Source: Candidatus Nomurabacteria bacterium
GTDB lineage: Bacteria; Patescibacteriota; Minisyncoccia; Phycocordibacterales; UBA9973
Length of the DNA stretch: 34,295 nucleotides
NCBI GenBank assembly: GCA_023267375.1
Contig: JAHFNJ010000011.1
Coordinates: 1 to 34,295, forward strand
Direction of reading: 5' to 3'
Part shown: piece by piece, positions 27,374-34,295 of the stretch
Layout of the letters: each line of letters opens with the position of its first letter
Numbering within the stretch: the stretch's first letter is position 1
Notes under the pieces: model-generated
Databases searched by the model: none
What the model was told of the DNA's origin: nothing
What the model saw: only the letters and a program-made list of their open reading frames with translations
Translations under genes and position numbers: made by a program

Positions 27374-27961
27374 TTACTGTTCAAGTTTCGGTGCATACTC
27401 TGTTTGGTATTTTAGAGCGCATTCGTTGATGATTTTGATTGCTTCTTCAGGGCCGTGGAACGTTTCAACAACGCCGGTACCTGGTTTCTTAAGTGCTTTC
27501 AAGTTTTCCCAGAAGTACTTTGTTTGTGTTTTGAAGTAATCACCTAAATCATCAACTGTCTTGATATGGTCGGAACGCTTGTCGCTTGCAAGAACTGCAA
27601 TTATTTTGTCATCAACTTCGCCACCATCAATGAATTTCATGACGCCGATGACGCGTGCTTCAACAACGGATCCAGGAACAAGTGGTTCAGTAATGTTTAC
27701 GATTTCAATATCGAGTGGATCATTGTCGTGATCCCACGTCATTGGGATTGCGCCGTAAGTAAATGGGTATGAGAGTGTTGAGTAGCCGACGCGATCGAGC
27801 TTCAGCTGCCCACTTTCGGTGATGAGTTCATACTTATTAATTGATCCTGCTGAAACCTCGACGATTGTATTAACAATCCCGTCCGCTTCATTTTCGAATG
27901 GAGGGAGCACATGGAGGAGATTCAACATGTACTTTGATGGTTTGTGATTTATGTTTGCCAT
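27374..27961 (-). CDS. ppa: Inorganic pyrophosphatase (family I)
   Basis: 195 residues from the ATG at 27961. The family I active site appears as SYPFTYGAIPMTWDHDNDPLDI (residues 64-85, read in two parts: SYPFTYGAIPMT and WDHDNDPLDI), with the Asp residues that bind magnesium; PGSVVEARVIGVM and DDKIIAVLASD follow as expected. It hydrolyses pyrophosphate and so pulls nucleic acid and aminoacyl-tRNA synthesis forward. The frame continues upstream to 28105, but that part overlaps the end of nusA and is rich in Lys/Leu without family character. It is 43 bases after nusA on the same strand and may be cotranscribed. Confidence 0.93.
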   Translation of the reverse strand: MANINHKPSKYMLNLLHVLPPFENEADGIVNTIVEVSAGSINKYELITESGQLKLDRVGYSTLSYPFTYGAIPMTWDHDNDPLDIEIVNITEPLVPGSVVEARVIGVMKFIDGGEVDDKIIAVLASDKRSDHIKTVDDLGDYFKTQTKYFWENLKALKKPGTGVVETFHGPEEAIKIINECALKYQTEYAPKLEQ

Positions 27962-28004
27962 ATTTTTAGTAGATAGAAAATAGTTAGTAGTAAATAGAGA
28001 ACAT

Positions 28005-29228
28005 TTACTCAGATTTTTCTTCAGTTGGTGCAGTTGCTTCAGCATCTGCTTCTTCACTTTCTTCTTTGGTTTCAATTTCTGCGTCATCACCAAATGTATC
28101 GTCATCGGAAGAAATTATTTCTGTTGCGCCAACACCTTTGATATCGATTCTCCAACCAGTGAGCTTTGCAGCGAGACGAACGTTTTGTCCGCCTTTACCG
28201 ATAGCGAGTGAGAGTTGATCGTCGGCAACTTCGATAAACGCTTTGTGCTCTGCTTCATCGATATTGATGTCGAGCACGCGCGCAGGAGAAATCGAATTTG
28301 AAATAAAGGTTGCGATGTCTGCTGACCATGGAATGATATCGATTTTTTCGCCAGAGAGTTCACTCATGACTGTAGTGACACGAATTCCTTTTTGGCCAAC
28401 ACATGAACCAACTGGATCAACGTGTTCATCGTTTGAGTGCACGGCAACTTTTGAACGGCTGCCTGCTTCGCGGGCGATCGCTTTGATTTCAACAACACCA
28501 CCAGCAACTTCAGGAGCTTCTTGTGCAAAGAGCGCTTCCAAGAATTTTGGATGAGTGCGAGAAAGGCGGAGATTTACGCCACGAGGAGATTCTTCAACGG
28601 CATAGAGATACGCACGAATGCGTTCGCCGCGACGGAAATGCTCTGAAGGAATTTGTTCTTCAAATGGCAGTACGCCAACAGCACGATTGAAATCAACGTA
28701 GATATTTCCACGTTCAATTTTTTGTACGACACCGTTTACGATTTCACCTTCTTTGGTGCCGTATTCATCGAGAATAGAAGTACGTTCAGCTTCGCGGATA
28801 CGCTGGATGATCACTTGCTTCGCTGTTTGTGCAGCAATGCGACCGTAATCTTCTTTTGCTTCGAGGGGGAACGTCATTTCATCATTCAACTCTGCACCTT
28901 TTTTCATTTTACGTGCATCTTCGAGCATGATGTGGTGTTCAGGATTGAAACGAACACGTTCATCGTCTTCAGCGATTTCACCCTCTTCTTCACCTTCAGG
29001 CACGATGCGTACAAGTGAATCATCAACCACAATCTTTACTTGCAGAAAGTGTGTGTCGCCCGTTTCCAAATCAAACTTTGCACGGATGATTTGTCCGCGC
29101 TTGCCGTAATCTTTTTTGTACGCAGCAGCAAGAGCTTGTTCAATGGCTTCAATTATTTTTTCTTTTGGTATCCGGCGCTCTTCTTCAAGCTGTTCGAGAG
29201 CGGAGCGGAGTGTTTTAAGGTCTAACAT
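28005..29228 (-). CDS. nusA: Transcription termination/antitermination factor NusA
   Basis: 407 residues. The N-terminal RNA polymerase-binding domain spans about 1-125 with KEKIIEAIEQALAAAYKKDY. The S1 domain spans about 158-225 (GEIVNGVVQKIERGNIYVDF). KH1 has GSCVGQKGIRVTTV (274-287) and KH2 has LAIGKGGQNVRLAAKLTGW (341-359). After KH2 only an acidic, low-complexity tail remains; the C-terminal AR domains of proteobacterial NusA are absent, as in many phyla. NusA modulates pausing and intrinsic termination. Its own leader contains an intrinsic terminator hairpin right after the promoter, which suggests autogenous attenuation. Confidence 0.95.
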   Translation of the reverse strand: MLDLKTLRSALEQLEEERRIPKEKIIEAIEQALAAAYKKDYGKRGQIIRAKFDLETGDTHFLQVKIVVDDSLVRIVPEGEEEGEIAEDDERVRFNPEHHIMLEDARKMKKGAELNDEMTFPLEAKEDYGRIAAQTAKQVIIQRIREAERTSILDEYGTKEGEIVNGVVQKIERGNIYVDFNRAVGVLPFEEQIPSEHFRRGERIRAYLYAVEESPRGVNLRLSRTHPKFLEALFAQEAPEVAGGVVEIKAIAREAGSRSKVAVHSNDEHVDPVGSCVGQKGIRVTTVMSELSGEKIDIIPWSADIATFISNSISPARVLDINIDEAEHKAFIEVADDQLSLAIGKGGQNVRLAAKLTGWRIDIKGVGATEIISSDDDTFGDDAEIETKEESEEADAEATAPTEEKSE

Positions 29229-29256
29229 ATTTAATTGTTATTAAATTTTTATAATT

Positions 29257-29310
29257 GTATTAAACAGAGCGGAGCCCTATTTAATAAAAAAAGTCCGGTT
29301 CGAGACGGAC
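29257..29310 (-). terminator. Attenuator-like terminator and second hairpin in the nusA leader
   Basis: Minus strand: GTCCG (29310-29306) pairs with CGGAC (29297-29293) and is followed by seven T, then a second hairpin TATTAAA/TTTAATA (29285-29257) enclosing AGGGC-TCC-GCTCT. The predicted nusA transcript would start at about 29316, six bases before the terminator stem. Confidence 0.6.
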
Positions 29311-29322
29311 GTTAATATGAAT

Positions 29323-29351
29323 ACTATATATGAGCAATCCATAGAAGTCAA
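29323..29351 (-). promoter_or_regulatory. nusA promoter
   Basis: Minus strand -35 TTGACT (29351-29346), 17-base spacer, -10 TATAGT (29328-29323). Confidence 0.7.
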
Positions 29352-29389
29352 ATACTCGTTGTAGCAAGCCCTGCTTCTTGGAGTGAGCT

Positions 29390-29477
29390 CTTTTCTTTTC
29401 AAAAACCTGGGGAGTGGCGGCGCTAACAGGAAGAAAAAATTTCTACCAAGAAATTTTTACGGTTTTGAAAAGAAAAG
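29390..29477 (-). repeat. 88-base structured palindromic element B
   Basis: Outer arms 29390-29407 and 29461-29477 pair over 17 bases with one bulge (CTTTTCTTTTCAAAA type). Inside are an A/T hairpin AAAAATTTCT/AGAAATTTTT (29435-29458) and a GC-rich part. Read on the minus strand, the core (A/T hairpin, TC-rich run, TGTT, GCGCCG, CTCCC) lines up with element A at 16487-16576. Confidence 0.7.
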
Positions 29478-29583
29478 GGCGAACGGACTTTATCCACAGC
29501 AATCGTGGTTTTGCCATGCGCATATATATTGTGTCGTAGTATAATAAAAACGTAATTTACAACTTAATTTAAAAATAAAATCA

Positions 29584-29913
29584 ATGCCTCCATCTTCTTC
29601 TAAAAAATTTATAGGGATCCTTGCGATTAGTGTGATTGTTCTTGCTGCTGTTTTTATTTATTTTTCAAAAAATAAAACAGGGCTTATTCCAGGGAATAAC
29701 ACAACCCCATCATCTTCTGGTGAATTAAGTGCAAGTGAGAGAGAGGCTGTTGTGAAGCAATTTTCAGAGAATCCTTCTCCAGAAGTAGCGCCTCTTACAG
29801 AGACCGAGCGCAAGCAAGTAGTAAACAATATCTCTGCAAGTCAATCTACGAATTCAGAACAGCAACTTACTGCAGAAGAGCGAGCGCAGGTACTAAAATT
29901 GCTTGGCAACTAA
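29584..29913 (+). CDS. Small anchored protein with three short repeats
   Basis: 109 residues. Membrane anchor KFIGILAISVIVLAAVFIYF (8-27), a Ser/Pro/Thr linker, then three related helices: LSASEREAVVKQF (about 49-61), LTETERKQVVNNI (about 72-84) and LTAEERAQVLKLL (about 95-107), each with a Leu-x-x-x-Glu-Arg-x-x-Val pattern. No family recognised; the repeated helices could mediate assembly outside the membrane. A -10 TATAAT lies 40 bases upstream. It starts the surface-protein cluster and is followed after 30 bases by the GWISF protein. Confidence 0.65.
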   Translation: MPPSSSKKFIGILAISVIVLAAVFIYFSKNKTGLIPGNNTTPSSSGELSASEREAVVKQFSENPSPEVAPLTETERKQVVNNISASQSTNSEQQLTAEERAQVLKLLGN

Positions 29914-29943
29914 CGTGTTCTCTTGGACTAGCATCACATATAA

Positions 29944-31551
29944 ATGAGAAAGAAGAAAATTATAGCCAAAATACCCCATATTTTCATTTTTAGCCTTATT
30001 TTAATTGGGCTTTTTACTGTTTCGGAAATGGTCAATCGGGTGTATGCCGATGACCCTCAACCAGACAGTATTACGGCAAATGTTCATGGCTATGCCTGGA
30101 ATGGTATTCGCGATGATGCAACAGGCACCGTTGGAGGTCTTGGCTGGATCAGCATGAACTGTAAGGAGGGGGGTACGAATATGACTGATATATGCGCTAA
30201 CAGTCTTTATGGAGTAAGTATGGCTTCAAGTGGTGATTTGGCTGGACATGCTTGGGCTTCCACTGTTGGTTGGATTAGTTTCGATTCAGCTGATGTGGTA
30301 GATTGCCCTATTAAAGATTCAGCAGCTCTGGATAAGTGCACGGGACATATTGATACAACAACAGGGGCTGTGACTGGCTGGGCACGGATTATTTCCCCTC
30401 CAGCAGGCGGTAATGATGGCAAAAACGGAAACTGGAATGGCTGGATCCGTTTCTCAAGTGGCAACAATACCTATCCTTCTCCTAAAACAGACGGTTCTGG
30501 TGGGGTTACCTATATGACAACAGACCCCCAAGATCACCATAGACTTATGGGTTATGCGTATGCGGGTACTATATATGATACTTCTCCCGAAGGAACGGAT
30601 GAATTTGGTTGGGTGAGTTTCAACTCAGACAGCGCGGGGTCTTCTGGCGGAGGCAAATTTGAGGTTTGGGTAGATGCTGGTCCAGCACAATTCTTGAACC
30701 TTGAAGCAAGCACTGGAGGTGGAGCGCCTGGTACCTCTATTAGTGTTCTCGAGGGTGACAACATCACGCTTGATTGGTTTACCAATCCAAAGGGGTACAC
30801 TGGATTTACTGCTTGTGAGGGTATTTCAAGTCTTACTACGAACTGGGCTCCTGCTAACCCAACTGCTTGGGGTGGAGCACTCCCATGGGTAGGTGGAGCT
30901 ACGAGCTTTGCCTTCAGTCCGCAAAATACAACACCTCTTGATAGTATTACTGTCACCGCAACTGCCGGAACTTCGCAAACCTACTCAATTCGATGCCGAG
31001 ATAATAGTTCTGTTTCTAATATTGCAACCGCTACCGTCAAAGTACTTCCAGCAGATTGGTGTGATACACATCCAAATGATCCGGTATGCACCAACATACT
31101 TACTCCTTCAGTAGATGTTTCTGTTACAGGCGAGTGTACTGATAGTACACAAACAGCAAATGGTGATGCGCATATCACCTGGAGTGTTGATGATGTAAAT
31201 TATTCACAGTGTAAGAGCGGAACATGGAATGGATCATCATTTACTGAGACTAATTGGGCTGGGACAATCTCATCCTCGAAAAAGTCAGGTGCCGTGAGTG
31301 TAAGCATGGATGCCGCTCCTTCTTCAGAGACATACATGATTCGTTGTGGTGCTGATTTCGATTCTGCAACTATTAGCCACGTAACACAATGTACTACAAG
31401 CAACACCTGTAACGACCCAATTGCAATTAACTACACTTTACCGAAACCATGTGAGTATGGTGATGGTATTTGTCACGATCCTGAAGCACGAAACCAAGGC
31501 GATCCGATGCCGTGTAAGTACACGCGTCAGTTCTTGTGGTTTGAGTACTAG
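29944..31551 (+). CDS. Secreted GWISF-repeat protein
   Basis: 535 residues. N-terminal signal/anchor (IPHIFIFSLILIGLFTVSEM), cleavage likely near VYA. The N-terminal half has four copies of a Trp motif: GGLGWISMNC, STVGWISFDS, NWNGWIRFSS and DEFGWVSFNS, each preceded by a Gly/Tyr-Ala-Trp or similar stretch (HGYAWNG, AGHAWAS, MGYAYAG). This repeat is typical of secreted proteins in Parcubacteria. The C-terminal half is Ig-like in composition, with paired Cys (TACEGIS, SIRCRDNSS, GECTDST, MIRCGAD), and ends in a Cys-rich segment. Likely a surface or pilus-associated adhesin; function unproven. It precedes the giant Gly-rich protein on the same strand. Confidence 0.75.
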   Translation: MRKKKIIAKIPHIFIFSLILIGLFTVSEMVNRVYADDPQPDSITANVHGYAWNGIRDDATGTVGGLGWISMNCKEGGTNMTDICANSLYGVSMASSGDLAGHAWASTVGWISFDSADVVDCPIKDSAALDKCTGHIDTTTGAVTGWARIISPPAGGNDGKNGNWNGWIRFSSGNNTYPSPKTDGSGGVTYMTTDPQDHHRLMGYAYAGTIYDTSPEGTDEFGWVSFNSDSAGSSGGGKFEVWVDAGPAQFLNLEASTGGGAPGTSISVLEGDNITLDWFTNPKGYTGFTACEGISSLTTNWAPANPTAWGGALPWVGGATSFAFSPQNTTPLDSITVTATAGTSQTYSIRCRDNSSVSNIATATVKVLPADWCDTHPNDPVCTNILTPSVDVSVTGECTDSTQTANGDAHITWSVDDVNYSQCKSGTWNGSSFTETNWAGTISSSKKSGAVSVSMDAAPSSETYMIRCGADFDSATISHVTQCTTSNTCNDPIAINYTLPKPCEYGDGICHDPEARNQGDPMPCKYTRQFLWFEY

Positions 31552-31635
31552 GAATAGAAAATATATGAAGTATAATTAAGTAAGCATTAAAAATTAGTAA
31601 CAATATTATTAACTAAATTTATTAGAAAGAAAGTT

Positions 31636-34295
31636 ATGTATACAAAAATTGCTCGTGTTATAAAAGTGGTCGTGTTGGTTCTCATGCTCTTTATTGGAGC
31701 AAGTACAGTTTCTGCTGCTGGTACGTGGGTTCCTCCAATCTCTCAACCGACCGAAAACAATGTTGAGCCACCAGTAAATACGAGCAGTACGTATCAACAG
31801 AAAACAGGCTCACTCGGTGTGGGTGCTTCTGTCCCCGTAAATGGAACTTTCTTTGATGGAGTGATCCGCGCACTCAACTTCATATACTCACCAACAGTAT
31901 ACGGACAACAAAACGTTGTAACTTCTGGTGCTTTTGCTGCCATGAGGGTTTCTCCCACCGTGGCACCATTCTTCCCTGTAGACTACAATGCAGATCATGT
32001 TACTGGTCAACCGATTTCTGATACTTACGGAAAACACTTTTTGCAAGGAGGGTTGGGAAGTGGTTTGGGGGCTGTTCGTTCTGACTATTTCTGTCTCCGC
32101 GACACAAAAGGCGGTTGTGTGAGTGATTGGTCACAGCTTGCTGGAATGGCTTTGCCAGCTGGTGTTGATATGACGACACTTCGCAATAATGCTGGCACAT
32201 GGGAAGAAAGCAAACTCCTCTTGAACAATGGTAAAGGTGTTGCTGTAGGATTTCCATATCCAAATTCTACGAGTGATAAATTGCTTTTCAACGGCCTTAC
32301 AAACAACTTTAAATTTTTAGTGGGAGGTAAAAGTCTTTTTATTGGTGATACGCTTCAACTAGGAAGTAACTCCTTAACTGCAACTGAAGGACGGGTTGAA
32401 GCAAATGTTTCTGTCACGTCTCCTTATATCGGAAACAAAGTCCGAGGTAACATCTTAGCTGGTCAAAATGCATGGGATACAGTAGGACCTACTGGAAATA
32501 ATTCTAATTACGCTAAGGTCTATGCTACCGGTCAAGATCCATTAATACTTGGACAAAACGAAGGAGCTGTCCGCTCTGATTGGTTCTGTCTGCCAAACGC
32601 AAACGGTGGTTGTATTTCAAAATGGGATGATATATCTGGTGGTGTACCAAAAACTCACAATCCTGGAGATACACTTCGTTACGATGCCACCAATAATCTT
32701 CAAGCTAACAATTATATTTATAATGACCCATCAAATAATGGTGTACAGATAAATAAAGGTAATGTAGTTTCTGCAAACCCTGCTTTGGAGGTTGTAAATG
32801 GTGATCTTAAGGTCAGCTCCGCAAATGGTGTAGGAAACGCATATGTATACAATAGTCAAATTCTCGTGCCGGTAAGTAGTGTTAAGAATGCTACCTCAAG
32901 AGGTAATGAAGGACAGATTGTTGGTGATGACGTTTTAAGTGTTAATGATGTTCGTGTAGGTGCTGCTGCTATAAAAACTCCAGCGAACTATGACTTAAAT
33001 TTACCTCCTCCAAACACTAACTTTGGTACTGTCCGCACAGATTATGTTTGTCTCCCTGATGCAAAAGGCGGGTGTATTGATGACTGGTCAAAAGTGTCAA
33101 CGCCGCTACTCACTGGAACACCGAATAATACTACGCGATTTGATACTACAGGCAAAGAGGTAGAGAGTAATGTACTTACTAATGACGGAACTGATTTAGT
33201 GGCAAATGGATATTTAACGGCAAACAAAAGTGTGAGTATCGGATCAGGCCTTAAGTTCCTTTCTCCTGGTTTCTTGTATGCGAATAGTGCTGTTCTCTCT
33301 CCTGTCGTTACTGGAACCAATGTATTTGGTGGAGGAAATGCTTGGGATAAGACCCTCAATTTACAAACTGATTATAATAGAGATCATGTAACAGGTACCC
33401 AGCCAATCGTTTTAGCTAATGGCGCAGGATCTGTACGTTCCGACTGGTTCTGTTTACCAAATGGAAATGGTGGCTGTATTAAAAGCTGGGATGATATTTT
33501 TGCAGGCAAGACATTTTTCCCAACGGGGAAAGCTGAACAAACTCTCCGTTATGACAATAGTAATACAGCGGTTGCAAACTACTTTTTAGCAAACGATGGT
33601 AAAACAGTGAAGGTGGGAGGGTCTGGTCCTATATGGCCGGCATTTCACGTGCCTAATAACGATCCGGTTTTCTTAGTTGAAGGTAAAACAGAGGTTGATA
33701 ATGGCGATTTGATTGTTAATGGTGGGGGGAGTTTGGTAGTAAATAAGGGGACTGGAACGATTGGTGCACTTGCTGTTCCTTATGCTGATCCAAGACTAAA
33801 ATTATACAATGGCCCGCTCGAGGTTAATTTAAGTCTGATGCCAAAATCAGGACAAGTAAATGATTATCAGGGACGTGAAGCTATTCATATCAAAACTTCA
33901 GATAAGAATAATGCTGCTACCATTACAACAAATGCTACGGGGCTTCTTTTCTGGAGCACTGAGCCAGGAAAAGGACGTGCGGATATCGCTGTTAATAATG
34001 TTCATGCATCGGGAAACGTCACAGTCCAAGGTCTTTTGAGTGGGGTGAAAGGGGGAAAGCCCGTTTGTTTTGACGCATCTGGACTGCTTGTTCCATGTGT
34101 AGAGGTTGGGCCTAGTGATGTTGTGTATGCACCTCCGTGTGCAGACGAGTTCCTTGTCTCTAGTCCTTGCCCAGACACCACTTGGGTTGTCCCTAATGAT
34201 ATTGTGGCTGGTAGTCAAATCAGAATTGAACTTCAGGGTGGAGGTGGAGGAGGTGGAGGAGGTCAGGGTCAGGTTAAAAATAGTGGTAACGGCGG
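31636..34295 (+). CDS. Giant repetitive surface protein (3' end outside window)
   Basis: Open from ATG 31636 to the right edge, more than 886 codons. Signal peptide MYTKIARVIKVVVLVLMLFI..STVSAAG. Four copies of a Cys-containing module are visible: GAVRSDYFCLRDTKGGCVSD (residue 145), GAVRSDWFCLPNANGGCISK (310), GTVRTDYVCLPDAKGGCIDD (464) and GSVRSDWFCLPNGNGGCIKS (598). The two Cys have constant spacing, compatible with a disulfide. Segments between are beta-rich and Asn/Gly-rich; DYN.DHVTG occurs before modules 1 and 4. At the edge the protein enters a run of nine Gly (LQGGGGGGGGGQGQ), as in phage tail-fibre-like and surface fibres. It is probably a secreted fibre or adhesin. Confidence 0.8.
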   Translation, partial: MYTKIARVIKVVVLVLMLFIGASTVSAAGTWVPPISQPTENNVEPPVNTSSTYQQKTGSLGVGASVPVNGTFFDGVIRALNFIYSPTVYGQQNVVTSGAFAAMRVSPTVAPFFPVDYNADHVTGQPISDTYGKHFLQGGLGSGLGAVRSDYFCLRDTKGGCVSDWSQLAGMALPAGVDMTTLRNNAGTWEESKLLLNNGKGVAVGFPYPNSTSDKLLFNGLTNNFKFLVGGKSLFIGDTLQLGSNSLTATEGRVEANVSVTSPYIGNKVRGNILAGQNAWDTVGPTGNNSNYAKVYATGQDPLILGQNEGAVRSDWFCLPNANGGCISKWDDISGGVPKTHNPGDTLRYDATNNLQANNYIYNDPSNNGVQINKGNVVSANPALEVVNGDLKVSSANGVGNAYVYNSQILVPVSSVKNATSRGNEGQIVGDDVLSVNDVRVGAAAIKTPANYDLNLPPPNTNFGTVRTDYVCLPDAKGGCIDDWSKVSTPLLTGTPNNTTRFDTTGKEVESNVLTNDGTDLVANGYLTANKSVSIGSGLKFLSPGFLYANSAVLSPVVTGTNVFGGGNAWDKTLNLQTDYNRDHVTGTQPIVLANGAGSVRSDWFCLPNGNGGCIKSWDDIFAGKTFFPTGKAEQTLRYDNSNTAVANYFLANDGKTVKVGGSGPIWPAFHVPNNDPVFLVEGKTEVDNGDLIVNGGGSLVVNKGTGTIGALAVPYADPRLKLYNGPLEVNLSLMPKSGQVNDYQGREAIHIKTSDKNNAATITTNATGLLFWSTEPGKGRADIAVNNVHASGNVTVQGLLSGVKGGKPVCFDASGLLVPCVEVGPSDVVYAPPCADEFLVSSPCPDTTWVVPNDIVAGSQIRIELQGGGGGGGGGQGQVKNSGNG

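Noticed and set aside
27962-28105. N-terminal extension of the pyrophosphatase
   Set aside because: Overlaps the nusA 3' end in another frame and has no family similarity.
29293-29310. T-arm-like sequence GTCCGGTTCGAG suggesting a tRNA
   Set aside because: No acceptor, D or anticodon arms nearby; it is the stem of the nusA leader terminator.
29490-29498. Single perfect DnaA box TTATCCACA
   Set aside because: Isolated, without a second box or parS sites, so not called an origin element.

Overview
The window looks like a chromosomal segment of a Candidate Phyla Radiation (Patescibacteria, Parcubacteria-type) bacterium. Reasons, partly inferential: the core proteins are short (trigger factor without its FKBP domain, a 407-residue NusA); there is a GWISF-type secreted protein of the kind common in Parcubacteria; NYN/LabA and TrmB-like proteins occur; promoters are sigma70-like (TTGACA/TATAAT), often with short leaders and few Shine-Dalgarno sequences; tRNA 3' CCA is not encoded and a CCA-adding enzyme is present. 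Several accessory genes look foreign, with Bacteroidota-like lipoprotein or secretion signals (12986-14149, 20287-20766, 22983-23240), a membrane fatty-acid desaturase, and a deoxyhypusine-synthase-like protein next to an agmatinase-family protein.

Layout. 1-4.6 kb: pnp (cut by the left edge), two tiny membrane-peptide genes, an NYN-domain protein, rpsO, a Xer-type recombinase followed by a long palindrome, and an unknown membrane protein. 4.8-10.3 kb: small unknown protein, SAM methyltransferase, two possible 42-residue ORFs, xth, a promoter-to-terminator non-coding RNA, murI, an unknown protein, cca. 10.3-11.8 kb: the most unusual part. Divergent tRNA-Gly(GCC) and tRNA-Arg(TCG), tRNA trailers holding reverse-complement copies of the tRNA's own 3' half, a 2 x 71 bp tandem repeat, two DnaA boxes and six parS-like sites around a NUDIX gene. 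This is a candidate origin/centromere region. 11.8-16.4 kb: yraN, a membrane protein, a lipoprotein, tRNA-Pro and tRNA-Gly(TCC), desaturase, HU. 16.6-19.3 kb: agmatinase and DHS-like pair, a Cys-rich small protein. 19.3-25.7 kb: TrmB-type regulator, exported protein, SemiSWEET-like protein, RNase Y, lipoprotein, ClpP, membrane protein, trigger factor. 25.8-29.3 kb: two envelope proteins, ppa, nusA with a terminator in its leader. 29.5-34.3 kb: a co-directional cell-surface cluster ending in a very large repetitive Gly-rich protein cut by the right edge.

Functional themes are RNA turnover and its regulation (pnp, rny, nusA, rpsO, cca), protein quality control (tig, clpP), peptidoglycan precursor supply (murI), polyamine-type chemistry and surface structures. 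The most original signal is non-coding: a set of locally palindromic elements whose long outer arms are perfectly paired but differ in sequence between loci. Three of them are built from the 3' half of the tRNA they follow, and two others (16487-16576 and 29390-29477) share a recognisable core.
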